64,000 nt of DNA, from positions 6,575,980-6,639,979 of the forward strand of contig OZ022244.1 in NCBI GenBank assembly GCA_963978895.1, read 5' to 3'. Below the pieces are notes generated by a model. That model searched no databases. It was given only the letters and a program-made list of their open reading frames with translations, and was not told the origin of the DNA. Source of the DNA: Erpobdella octoculata (taxonomy: Eukaryota; Annelida; Clitellata; Hirudinida; Erpobdellidae). This document shows, piece after piece, positions 35,479 to 46,085 of the stretch (positions within the stretch are counted from its first letter, which is position 1; each line of letters starts with the position of its first letter). A program made the translations under genes and the position numbers.

Positions 35479-37019
35479 CTACAATTTAAGGCCAGATAAT
35501 TTAATAAATTTATGTGGTACCCTATGAAGAGATTTAATTAAATCTTCTCTAATGCAACACACTTCTGCACCACCATCAATCAAAGCTGGAATAGATGGTA
35601 ATTGATCGATAAATACATTTTCATAAGACCTAATGTGATAATCATTAACATCTATAATGGGACATGCTTCGGGACAGGGAAAAGATTTTTGATCATCAAA
35701 CAATATTTTCCTATCAACGAGACCTCTAAGGGAATTTTCTGAATGAGAAGACAAATTTTTACCATCAACCAATGTTTTCCTATCAACGAGACAATTAAGG
35801 GAATTTTTTGACTGAGAGGCCAAATTTTTATCATCAACCAATGTTTTCCTATCACCGAGACAATTAAGGGAATTTTCTATTTGACAACAATTAATTCTAG
35901 GATTAGGTAAATTTGAGGAAGGAAATGGGTGTGTAGGACACTCCTTGAGTGAATGACCCTTCTTATGGCATTTAAAGCACAGTCCGTACCTTTTGTCTCT
36001 ATCAGTATCAGTGTCAATAGCATTTTTAGTCATTTTACTAGAAATTGAAAACTCTGCTCCTCTATCTATTGGTTTTGGGTTGTCGAATCGAAACGGTCTA
36101 GTCTCATGTTCGTGTGTGGCCATGTAGCTATCCGCAACGCGAGAAAGCTCTAGGTGAGTTAACCAATCATCCCTTTCCTGTTTCAATCTATCGGCACACA
36201 TCAAACTAACTAATTGATGGAAATCCTAATCGATATTTCTACTTTTGATGTAATAGGATAACGCTGTGTGTAATTCCGAAGCTACCTGTGAAAAAGTTTC
36301 ACCAGGTCTTCTTTTTACAGCATAAAACCTCTCCCTCAATAGAATGGGAGTGACCCGAAATTCCTGCAGTAGAATTTGCTTTAATTCCTCATAGTCATTT
36401 AATTGAGCAATGGTCAATCGACACAAGATTGAGCGAGCTCTATCATTTAAATGGGCCTGCAATATTTTGGGTTTCACATCATCATCAACTTGGTAAGACA
36501 CAAATTGATTCTCTAGATATTGAAAATACCCAGGTATTGCAGCAGGATCTAAAGGAAACTCCGCTATTACACCCTTCATGGCATTTTGAAAGCGACTAGT
36601 GCGAATGGCTAAGGAACCTTCAAGACTATTGTGGTCCTGAATCCTTCCACGTTCCAGCTCTAGTTTAGCTTCAGCGAGTCTGCGGGTTGCCCTATCCTCA
36701 TCTAACCTAGCTTCAGCGAGTCTGCGGTTCGCCCTACCTTCTTCTAACTTAGCGTCAGCGAGTCTACGCTCCTGTTCTAACTTAGCTTCAGCGAGTCTGC
36801 GGTTCGCCCTATCTTCTTCTAACTTAGCTTTTTTTCTGCTTCGCGCAATGCTAACTTACGCTCAGCTATTTCTGACTTAGAACTTTTGCTAACGTTAGCA
36901 TCTTCACTAACTGTACGTGGACGCCGACTATCATCAACAAATTGATAGTGCTCTTCGCTAAGGATTCCGGTTGGACTATCCTGTGCAACCGACTCTTCAA
37001 CCGTAGGGGTTCTATACAT
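35479..37019 (-). pseudogene. Gypsy gag and protease region
   Basis: Read from 37019. An N-terminal segment ends in a frameshift at a T-run near 36827. Next is a coiled-coil tract of LAEARL...RR repeats (36830-36600), then a capsid-like region with LNDRARSILCRLTIAQL and LRERFYAVKRRPGETFSQVA. A TAG at 36226-36228 interrupts it. After that come the zinc knuckle CFKCHKKGHSLKEC, three copies of a 23-residue NSLNCLVDRKTLVD repeat, and a protease-like PALIDGGAEV, in which the usual DSG/DTG reads DGG. Loss of the normal active-site triplet and the stops mean this copy does not make its own proteins. Confidence 0.8.
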
Positions 37020-37408
37020 ATTTATGAAACCTACTACACAGAAGAAAAAGAAAGAAAAACCTAACTGGGCAATCCGGCAACGATAAAATCTCTAACCTGA
37101 GATGTGGATCGGCCCTCCTTACAAAACGGATGTCGCCTCGTGGTCGAACTGAACGGTCTGAACTCTGTCTGGACTCTTTCTCCAGCACTGAATCGTCAAT
37201 CGTCGATCTTGCGATGATGATCCTCCTTGATCTGGTCGATTTGCGTCGAATCCCTGGTCGGTTTTGCAGATCCCGCCAAAGTCGTCAGATCTCCAAATTT
37301 GGTAGAACTTCACCAACTCGATGAACTCTATCACCCAGGACGAATCTCACCCAAAACTGATCGATGTATCGACTGATTATCCCACCGCTGCCACCACAAA
37401 AGTTCGAT

Positions 37409-37993
37409 TGTCACGACTTCGCCTTTGCGATAGTCGATACTGCTGGAGAAATTCAAGACGACTAACTATCGTAATAAAGTTAAAGACACTCTTAGATAGT
37501 ATTAGTTGTTTTATTAACGAATACAGTTCAAGATTATCGAAAACTATCACCAACAACACGACAGATATAAAAACAGTTTCAAGTTCTATCAAACATGGCG
37601 AACAATGGCGAACTCCACAAAATATTTTTTTTTTTTTTTTATAATAGTTTATAGTCCTTTACACCAAGTGTTTTAAGACTGAAATAGCTGTATGTAGGAA
37701 GCACCTAAGTGTTTCCTGTCGTGAATCAAAGTTTGGTCCTTTTAGCTGTTCCTCCTCCTTTATCCAGGCTTGGGACTGGCTCGCAATTAGCGAGGCGGAG
37801 TTACTCCACAAAGTAGGCCGCAACAGCCTTATATATACAAGCCCTCCAGGCTACAGGCTACAGGCTAAAATATTCAAACATTCGCGCAACAATCAGAACA
37901 CGCAACGTTGTGCAATACACCTTGTACCACCTACGCCGGAATTTCCCAAGATATAGGGCCAGGCACGCACACTGCGTTTACGCGGGCGTGACA
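37409..37993 (-). repeat. Gypsy 5' LTR, containing a retroposon
   Basis: 585 bp because of the 181-bp insertion at 37622-37802. Apart from that it is almost identical to the LTR at 32874-33276. Confidence 0.92.
37622..37802 (-). mobile_element. SINE or LINE 3'-tail retroposon inside the LTR
   Basis: Flanked by perfect 10-bp duplications ACTCCACAAA (37612-37621, 37803-37812). Plus-strand poly-T at the left edge means a poly-A tail on the minus strand. The opposite end reads, minus strand, AACTCCGCCTCGCTAATTGC then GAGCCAGTCCCAAGCCTGG. Diverged relatives lie at about 8870-8930 and 5315-5345. No clear tRNA promoter boxes, so it may be a LINE-derived tail. Confidence 0.75.
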
Positions 37994-38459
37994 AGCATGC
38001 AAGACGATAACACATCTTGAAGAACAAACAGCAAAGATGACTAAAGAAAAATGAAAATTTTAAAATTTAGATACAGCGTCTCAGCATAGTCATCAAGTTG
38101 AAGAATAGGAAAATGAACTCAAGGAGTAATTGCTAAATACAGTAACATAAGCATGCAAGACGATAACACATCTTGAAGAACAAACAGCAAAGATGACTTT
38201 AAAGAAAAATGAAAATTTTAAAATTAGGATACAGTGACTCAGCATAGTCACTATAAAGGACAATAACTTAAAAAATTTAACCAACTCTAGAAAAGAAACC
38301 TAACCAAAAGTAATATTTCAGAAATCACACTTTAAATCAGAATTATCTAAAAAAAACTTTTAACTAGTGGTGGATTGAAATTAGTTAACAAAGCTGCATT
38401 TACCCAGTGCTGCTGAAGTGTACCTTAGGTGTTCTCGAAAACAAATTATATGATTTCAC

Positions 38460-39249
38460 CTGCTTTATACACCTTTCTACATGAACTCTGAGGGATGAAA
38501 TTAACTGATTATGTCTTATTTCATCTGCACTGAATTGCCCTGATTGGTTCAAAAAAGAAGGTATGGCTAAATGACAGTGAATTTCCTATAGATCCTTTGT
38601 AATGGTAAAACCTTTATCTGCAAGCACAGTGTCTCCTGATTCAAGTAACTTCAACAATCCACAGTCTCTAAATATATATGCATCAGAACAGTTACCTGAA
38701 TACAATTTAGAAACAAAAGATATTGTTCCATGGGGTGTTATCCCTATTAAAGATTTAACCGTCGAATAATTCTTATAAGGAGAGAAAAACTGAAATGATC
38801 GCATCAATGAGCTAGGCTGCTGGATGTGTATCTCAGTGCAATCAACAATAACTCGACAATTTGGATGAGTCTTTTTAAAAATAGCGGGCATAAAACTGTT
38901 TATTTCACTTCTGTATTGCCAAAATGGCATTCTACCAAGAAACGGTTCTATGATTTATTTCATACATTTCTGCTAACTCTTCATTAGTGAAACCTCTTCT
39001 AAGCTTAACTAAGTACATAAAAAATTCTTCTTCTAAACTGAATTTATTACTTAACCTACGAGACTGACAACTATTCTTATAACAACTTTTCATAAGTTCA
39101 GCATGAAAATCAATGCCCATGAAAATTAAATGAAAAATTTCATAATTAGCAAAACCAGTATAAAAAAAATTGATCCCATATGCACTAGCAGTTCCCGGCG
39201 CTGCTGGGTTATTAATTAATATACGAAGTAGCGCCCTAATGGGATACAT
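38460..39249 (-). pseudogene. DDE transposase, ISL2EU/Harbinger type, decayed
   Basis: From 39249 the minus strand reads an N-terminal part ending KLRRGFTNEELAEMYEINHR (helix-turn-helix). After a frameshift near 38940 it continues as the DDE_Tnp_4 core: CRVIVDCTEIHIQQPSS (first D), FSPYKNYSTVKSLIGITPHG, YSGNCSDAYI (second D) and DTVLADKGFTI. A stop at 38586 is followed in another frame by SSLRVHVERCIKQVKSYN, carrying the final E. All three catalytic residues are therefore visible, but on a broken frame. The YqaJ-like nuclease on the other strand at 31-32 kb is its usual companion. Confidence 0.8.
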
Positions 39250-39259
39250 TTACATTTAC

Positions 39260-39877
39260 ATTTTACATTTATAGATTTATATAGCGTCTTCTTACTGCGA
39301 AAGCTGTCGCGAGAACGCTTTGCAAGCGGAACTAAAGTATCTATTGCAATTTAAATTAGGTAGACGAGTTAAATAAAATAAAAAAATAGATAGTAGGATA
39401 ACGTGAGTCTGAATCCTCAATTGGTTTCTTCCACATCTATGGTTTCTTTAATCCATCTATTGTGACGAAAGACTCTAAATCGTTTAGAGGCCATCTTTGA
39501 ATTCAGAGCGATCATTCGTCTATATCCTATAGACTATAACGGCAAGTCTAGCGACTGGTGTATTCTATTGTCGAAAATGATTAGATGCAAGAAAGTTTTG
39601 CTATTTTTAAGGAGGCTGGGTAGTAGCAGTATTTATTCTGAATTTGTGAGTTTATTTTGTGCATTGATTACGGTTTAAGAGCTCCGGTTAGCGCTGTGGT
39701 GTCATGACGGGTAATCGGTTTTATACCAAATTGAATTAAAAAAAAACATTTTTCGTAATTTGAGAGATTTTCAAAACGGTAAGTAGTACCCTTCCAAGCA
39801 CTATTTATATTTAAGTACTGAAACACAGTACTTTTTCCAACACTGCTATTTATATCGTAGTTGTGAGTGGTGAGGTA
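39260..39877. other. Non-coding spacer with SINE-like sequence
   Basis: Between the ISL2EU remnant and the next element. TTTATATAGCGTCTTCTTAC with a following AACGCTTTGCAAGCGGAACT resembles a dispersed sequence seen in diverged form at 13455 (TTTATATAGCGCCGTGTG). No gene. Confidence 0.4.
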
Positions 39878-42849
39878 TAGTCCAGGAGAATTAAAATTTT
39901 TCCTTGTTGTACCTAGACAAAATTCGCATCAAGCTGATTTTTGGATATATTGTTTGTAATACGTTTATGAATCTTCCTGCAAAAATCGGTTGAAATCGTC
40001 AAATAGGAAATTGGTTTTTTGACCCCTTTTTTGTAAGAGATTTACCGTAGTGAGCGATAAGTTAGCATTTTCGTAAATTGTCGTAAAACATCGAATTTCT
40101 AAGTTAGTATTTTGTAAAACATCTATTTTTTGGAGTTTTTATTGTTTTTCTTCGAAATGGGTGAACTAAATGAAATGGTATGTTTAATTTGTCGAACTGA
40201 ATTCCGTTCCGACAACGTCTGTGATACAGTCAAGATGGTTACACTAGGTGTTAAAGGTATTGAAACGTTATGTCAATTCAGCGTTTTACGTGGTGATGAA
40301 CAGTTAACAGAGTATCTGTTAAATAAACCAAATGTAGCTAATGTTCATGATCATTGCCGGAGAGACTACACTAACAAAAGAAGTTTCGATCAATTGCAAC
40401 GAAAGAATGAGCAGCATGCAGAAGGTGTTGGTGTTGATCAAGAGAATTTTAAGTGTAAATTATTACGATCGTCTGTCGACACTTTCAATTGGAAGCAACA
40501 TTGTTTTTTGTGTGGAAAAATAGATCTTGGAGACGGTAGAAAATATTTAAAAGAAGAATCAAGTACTGTGATGACATTGAAATTCAGAGAAACTATAATT
40601 AAAACTTGCCACAAAAGAAATGATGCATGGAGTGTAGAAGTTCTTGGTAGGTTAAATACATGCAATGACTTACCTGCTGAAGAAGCTCGTTACCACAGAG
40701 TGTGTCTTTCTGTGTTCCAAAAATGTAGATCGTCACATGTCGGAGATAATACCGCTGGCCGAAACCAGCCAGGTCGACATCCAGATAACGACATGTTAAT
40801 TACTTTTGAGAAACTGTGTGACTGGTTAGAAGAAGAAGATCAAGGAATTTATACAATAGCTGAATTACAAATTAAAATGCAAGAATTATCGGAAGATGGT
40901 GAAGTGTATTCATTAAAACATATAAAACGAAAGCTGGAAGAACGCTACGCCGAGCACATTTTTTGCCGAAGTTTGTGGTCGGAAAAATGTTATTTGCTTC
41001 CGTAACATGGCGTCTCACATTATAACTAAGCAATGGTATGATGAAAAAAAGAGTAGCATAGAAGATGAGAGTGAGCGTATCATAGTGGCAGCAGCAAAAT
41101 TGATAAGAGCTCAAATAAGGGAAATGTCCTCAAATGAAACATATCCAGGAACTGATGATTTCTCAAATATTGAAAATGCCAAAAGGTGGATTCCTAGTTT
41201 GTTGAAAATCTTAATAGAAAATATTGTTTGTAATGAAATAAAACAAGTTTCCATATGTCATTCTATTGTGCAGGGGGCAAGACAAAGATCTCTTATTTCT
41301 CCAATTTTGTTTGGCGTTGGAGTTAGTTTAGATCACGCCTTTGGATCTAGATGGCTGCTTGATTTGCTGTCACGGATGGGATTTTCAATTTCATATGATG
41401 AAGTTAAACTTTTTAAACAATCAGTGGTTCAGAATGACTCCCCTGATACTCCTCAGTCTTTTCCTCAATGTTTTACGCAATGGTCTGGTGATAATCTTGA
41501 CCACAACGTTATCACTTTAGATGGAAGTGGTACCTTTCACGGTATGGGCATCATATCAATGTCTACTCCGTGTAATCGATTAGGGTCAGGACACTTTGCT
41601 GAATCACCTGTACCCCGATTGTCACGCCTAAAATCCAGTTGTGTTGTGAACAACCGAGGTATTCCTATATTGGGATACACATTCCCCGACAAGTCATCAT
41701 TATCATTGATGTCTTTCAAGCCCATCTCTCAATTAAATTTTCCTTCTGTGTTGCCTCCTTCTTTAAACTTGGAACTTGCCTGGAAAATCGGTATCTTGTG
41801 CTTAGATGAAGATCAGCAAAGGCCAAATTGGTCTGGCTTTATGGAACATGCTTGTAAGCCAGACGGAGATTTCAGATCATCATCAGACATAAGGATGCTT
41901 CCGATTATTGATTTGAATCCTAATGACATGTCTTGTATTTTTTCCACGTTAACTTTCATAGAACGCCAGGCTGAAAAGCTCAACATTCCAACGGCTTGTG
42001 TGACTTTCGATCAGCCGCTGTGGTTAAAGGCTGTTGATATTGTGCATTCATCCAAACTGAACATAGTATGTCGTCTAGATGGGTTTCATGTCTTGATGAA
42101 TTATTTGGGCAGCATTGGTCATGTCATGGCCGGCTCAGGTTTGACAGAGGCGCTGCAGTGCTGTTATGGACCCATAGCCATAACTCACATGATGACAGGG
42201 AAGGCAGTGGCTAGAGCACTACGCGGCCACTTTTTAGTAGAGTCAGCTTTGTTTGCTTTGCTTTTGGAATCAATATTGAAAATGGAGTTTTTGACTACTT
42301 CTGATATTGATGATCTGAGCGTCTCCGATCGGGATGCAAATTTAACGTGAGGCTTTATTTACAATGGTCTAACTGAAATTCTTATTCATTATTTTAAAGA
42401 AATTGTACTACTGGACCTACCATACAAACTTTATATAACCAAACAAAAGGGATATAGGCACACAGACAAAGGACACAGGGCGGGAAATAAAGAAATTGTT
42501 ATTTTTAGGTGTTTTTGTTGTTTTTCTGTTTGTTCTTTTTATTGTATGTTGAAATTGGAAATTATTTATGGATTTATATGTATGCTTTTTAATATGTGTA
42601 TATTAAATAGTATGTAACAAGCAATTTTCATATTAATCTTAATTTATTTTGCACATTTAGTCAAAAACGGCACAATAAAGTAGTTTATTTGTATCCGTAT
42701 ATAATGTTGCGAGACAAATTTTAACTTATGTATATTTTGTATTAGGTAGTTTTCATCTATAGATTGAGTTATTTTTATTTAAATGGATTTTAAGAGCTGA
42801 TATATTGTATATTTTATGGAAAAACGGCTCCATAAATCAGTTCATTTGT

Positions 42850-42882
<33 letters not shown>

Positions 42883-43157
42883 ATAATTTTTAATGTTTGT
42901 ATATCATGCAATAAGTAACAATAAAGCATTCAGCTTAAACTTTAGTTATTTTCATCTAATTGGATTAAAAGAGCTGGCATATTCAATTAATTTACCGATT
43001 TTAAGGCCGATTTTGAAAATCGTCTGTAATTTTTTTAAACGATGAGTTGGAAGGGTGGATTTTTAACTAATTGTTGCTAACACATATACCTACAAAACAA
43101 AATATCAAACTGCTTTTGTTCCAATTATGCCAGCTTTTTTTTAATTCTCCTGGACTA
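39878..43157 (+). mobile_element. TIR element encoding an uncharacterised zinc-finger protein family
   Basis: Bounded by a perfect 19-bp inverted repeat: TAGTCCAGGAGAATTAAAA at 39878-39896 and its complement at 43139-43157. GTA stands on both outer sides (39875-39877, 43158-43160), consistent with a 3-bp duplication; a 2-bp TA duplication inside the repeat is an alternative. The 3280-bp interior has one coding region (40157-42350) broken by a single frameshift, then about 800 bp of non-coding DNA with an imperfect internal duplication and a 33-base T run. I cannot assign it to a named transposon superfamily. Confidence 0.75.
40157..42350 (+). pseudogene. Large zinc-finger protein of the TIR element, one frameshift
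   Basis: ATG at 40157 (AAATGGGTG) opens about 269 codons. A T-run at 40959-40964 shifts the frame; the +1 frame continues AEVCGRKNVICFRN into the segment 41007-42350, giving about 730 residues in all. N-terminal modules have MVCLICRTEF with VHDHCRRDY, then CFLCGK with YHRVCLSVF, each a probable zinc site. The second half (numbered from 41007) contains ICHSIVQGARQRSLISPILF, TQWSGDNLDHNVITLDG (D172), TFDQPLWLK (D335), LDGFHVLMNYLGS (D358) and MTGKAVARALRGHFL. I recall this pattern from long uncharacterised proteins in many invertebrates, which extend further C-terminally, so this copy is probably truncated. DDE-type catalysis is a guess from the spaced aspartates. Confidence 0.7.
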
Positions 43158-43257
43158 GTACGATGATCGGGTAATTATGGAGAATAGGGGCAGAAATTAT
43201 TTTCGGTGTTTTTAATTATTTTTCCGTAATAATAATTATATATTTGTAATCACAATA

Positions 43258-43409
43258 ATAACTCCAAAATTATTATAATTAGAAAGAAAAATAGGTAATC
43301 TTTCCCATGGATTAATACATAATTCTCGGCTATAATTAACTATAAACACGATGAAAAGTAAACACTAGTTTAAACATTATGATAATTAGTATAAATAATT
43401 TATTTAAAA
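43258..43409 (-). repeat. AT-rich family C fragment, inverted copy
   Basis: Reverse complement of the right part of the units at 48806-49520: TTAATACATAATTCTCGGC, TATAATTAACTATAAACAC and AAACATTATGATAATTAG. It ends where the Helitron CTAG begins at 43410. Confidence 0.75.
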
Positions 43410-43650
43410 CTAGCTGGGTTACCCGGCGTTGCCCGGGATTTTAAAGGCTTTTTATCGTTTTCTCTCTGGCTCCCGTTTCCTTAACCGCTTGCTTTCCCGT
43501 TCCATGTTGCTTTCTCACTCCTGGTCGCATTTCTGCTCACGGTCGCTTTTCCGGCCCCGGTCTCTTTTACTTTTCCCGATCCCGGTTGCTTTTACGCTTT
43601 ACCGCTCCAGCTTGCTCTTCTTTTCGCTCTTCTGTTCTTCCATTAAATTT
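43410..43650 (-). mobile_element. Helitron-like 3' part (family B)
   Basis: Minus strand ends ATCCCGGGCAACGCCGGG then TAACCCAGCTAG followed by T, with a CCCGG/CCGGG stem. A degenerate 18-bp CGCTTTCCCGTTCC-type minisatellite follows inside. The interior is truncated. Confidence 0.7.
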
Positions 43651-44363
43651 TAGAGCCTTCCCAATGTGGCTTAGATGAGCTGTAGCGGAATGCTGTGCAC
43701 AGTCATCAAAATTGATCTGTTCTCTCGTTAACACTTTGTTGTTTGGTTTGCTCGTTTAGTTACGTCTGAACTTCCTCAATTTTAATTAGTGTTCTTTAAT
43801 GTATTGGTTCCACTCTGCAAGTGTGATCTTCTGCAAAGGCTTATTATGATTGACTGAAGCTGAAAAAAAAAGAATTTATTAGTTAACGGCTGCAATAATG
43901 TTAAAATCCGCTCATATATCTCAACAGGTTATATTTATTTTAAATACTTGTAAGATTATAAATGCTTACAATAGATTTATCACACACTGTTCAACAGCTG
44001 CTTTTCGTAAAATCGCTAGTCTTAGTTTTTGAGTTGTTCTTAGTTTTTAAGTGTCATGTCTACAGAAAGCATATAACGCTACATGTGGCATGTTAATAAA
44101 TGTTGACTCGTGGCTTTGAAAAATGTGATATAAAACACAGATTGAAATAAAACATGAAGTAATAATAATATTAAAAACCTTCAAAGCATTAACTTAACTT
44201 AATATTAAAAACAAAATTTGGATCCGTAGCCAGTGCGTTGCTCTAAACAAAACACGGTTTATTGTATGCATGTGTCAAGAGAGGGACCATGCCTACATAA
44301 ATACCTTAGAACGTGTTCCTGTAAACTGTAAGTAAATCAAGCTGCAGTATCGAGAACCAGTAC

Positions 44364-45672
44364 ATGGAGATACTTACACCATTTTCATTTGTGAAAACCG
44401 AACTAATGAAATCAAGAATCTTTGAGGTGCAAGTTGAATTGGAAACTGTTAAAGGAAATATTGGGGGGGAAATGGAAACACTGAATGAAAACAGTTGTGT
44501 TTGTTCATTTGCCAAAACAATGAATCTACCATGCAAACACATGTTTGCAAGTAGAAGAGCAAAAGAGATACCAATTTTCTCTCTTATTGGAATTGGTGAT
44601 AGATGGTTAAAACAGCAAATTCAGCAATCACATCGAATTTTTCAGGGCTCAAACAAAAAAGGCAGTCATCTGGGAGTGGGTGTTATAAGTAATAGACCAT
44701 TGTCAAATGTGGAAAAGTTTTGGCGTGCAGATCGGCAACTCAAACATTTAGCTGAGCTAACAGCGGAAGGGGGGATGGCTCAGTTTGACTTCAGAATGAA
44801 AGTTCTTGAAGATCCAGCAAAAATATGAAGTACCAACCGTGAGCCAATAGTTGTACCAGTTGAAAGTGATGAAAATTTTAATGAAGGGCCAACCAATTTG
44901 CTAGTAAACACTATTAATCAAGTCCAAAATGAAGAGGTTCTAGTAGAAAAAACAGATGAAAATTTTAACCAAATTAACCAGGTTTCTAATAATGCAAATG
45001 ATGAACAAGTAGACATTCTGCCTGAACCTGTACAACCGGAAACAGACTATGCCAATGATGAGCAATTAGACATTTCACCAGTAGCTTCAGAACCGGAAAC
45101 AAAGATTACAAAACTGACATTGCCAAATAAGATTAGTTTCAAAGGACGGCCCAAGCTAAAGGAAAGGAAAACAGCCATTGGATTGAAAAAACAACAAAAG
45201 GATATTTGTTTGCCATTCTCAAAGAAATCAGTCGATCAAAAAATTCATTGTAAGTAAATTTTTCGCTTTTGCTCCTTTTTAGCCATTTCTATTTCATTCT
45301 AAGTATACATTTTCAGTGTTATTTGGGCGTTTGCTGATAGGAGGGAGACCGGAAGACATCTCACCCAATTTGCCAGCTGATGTCACAGATATGAACCTTG
45401 AAGTTATAGATCTTCTGACATCACTTCTAAACGAAATAGTAGTCCTCGAAATTGTTAAACCTTATATAACTAACCAAACATGGAAAAAACTACATGCTTC
45501 TATTAAAAAAAGGAGAAAAAATGAATATTTTGTATTGCCGTCACTGTATTAAAAACACTGATACAGAGAACTGTATTGAGTGCGACAGCTGTTTAGAATG
45601 GTACCATTTTAGCTGTGCTGGATTCACCACAAAACCCAAAAAAGAATGGTTTTGTTATACATGTCGGAGCTG
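44364..45672 (+). pseudogene. MULE-type transposase C-terminus with SWIM and PHD fingers
   Basis: Segment 44364-44828 contains CVCSFAKTMNLPCKH, the CxCx9CxH SWIM zinc finger, and WRADRQLKHLAELTAEGG. A TGA at 44826-44828 interrupts the frame, which resumes with an acidic Asn/Glu-rich linker and KISFKGRPK. A small intron (45250-45315, GTAAGT...TTTCAG) joins in phase to LFGRLLIGGRPEDISPNLPA. A frameshift at an A-run near 45515 leads into YCRHCIKNTDTENCIECDSC, then LEWYHFSCAG and WFCYTCRS, a PHD-type finger. SWIM after a MULE core is standard; PHD domains are known from Rehavkus-like relatives. The catalytic core that should lie upstream of 44364 is missing. Confidence 0.7.
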
Positions 45673-45767
45673 ATATAAGCAATTTTCGATATTTTTTACT
45701 TTTATAAATTTGTATCAGACTATTATTGTTGTGCTGTATTTTATTTCATCCCAATACCATTGAAAAA

Positions 45768-46020
45768 TGTATGTCACTGACGGACCCCAAAAAATAATAG
45801 TTATCGGTCCGTCACTGACGTATCCCTACTAACGCTATCGAAAATGTAAATCAAACTTTATTTAAAATAAAAATAAATTCAAATTTTGTTTTTAATATTA
45901 ATAACTTTAATTTAATTTTAAAAAAATAAAATTTACGTTCATTTTTATTTTTTTATCAATTGACGGACCCCGAAAAATAATAGTTATTGGTCCGTCACTG
46001 ACGTATCCCGACTAACGCTA
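45768..46020 (+). repeat. ~190-bp duplication with hairpins
   Basis: Two units each begin with GACGGACC(CC)...GGTCCGTC, an 8-bp stem enclosing about 20 bases, at 45779-45814 and 45962-45998. They are followed by ACTGACGTATCCC-ACTAACGC and ATCGAAAATGTAAATCAAAC. Unit 2 runs into the piggyBac insertion. Confidence 0.75.
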
Positions 46021-46085
46021 TCGAAAATGTAAATCAAACTTTTTTTTTAAATAAAAATAAATTCAAATTTTGTTTTTAATATTAA

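Larger units (their letters stand above)
32874..37993 (-). mobile_element. Gypsy LTR retrotransposon, internally deleted, young insertion
   Basis: Two LTRs begin TGTCACG and end CGTGACA, flanked by a 5-bp duplication AGCAT (32869-32873 and 37994-37998). Coding order on the minus strand is gag, zinc knuckle, protease, integrase; reverse transcriptase and RNase H are absent. A polypurine tract (plus-strand CCTCCCCCCCAAAG, 33279-33292) abuts the 3' LTR at 33276. The LTRs differ by only three substitutions and a 9-bp indel over about 395 comparable bases, apart from a retroposon in the right one. Confidence 0.93.
32215..38260 (+). repeat. 158-bp satellite array interrupted by a Gypsy element
   Basis: Units with a CAGCGTCTCAGCATAGTCATC core recur at 32331, 32489, 32646 and 32804, then 38085 and 38243 beyond the retrotransposon. 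Spacing is 156-158 bp once the insertion is removed. A diverged unit precedes at about 32215. Inner copies are nearly identical. The array lies between the two ISL2EU-type coding remnants and may be internal to that element. Confidence 0.9.

Noticed and set aside
37390..37408. Gypsy primer binding site
   Set aside because: The minus strand has TGGTGGCAGCGG about a dozen bases inside the LTR, but I cannot match it to a specific tRNA, so it is not listed.
40959..40965. Programmed -1 frameshift at the T-run
   Set aside because: The required shift is +1, and the codon phase does not match a slippery heptamer, so a one-base insertion is preferred.
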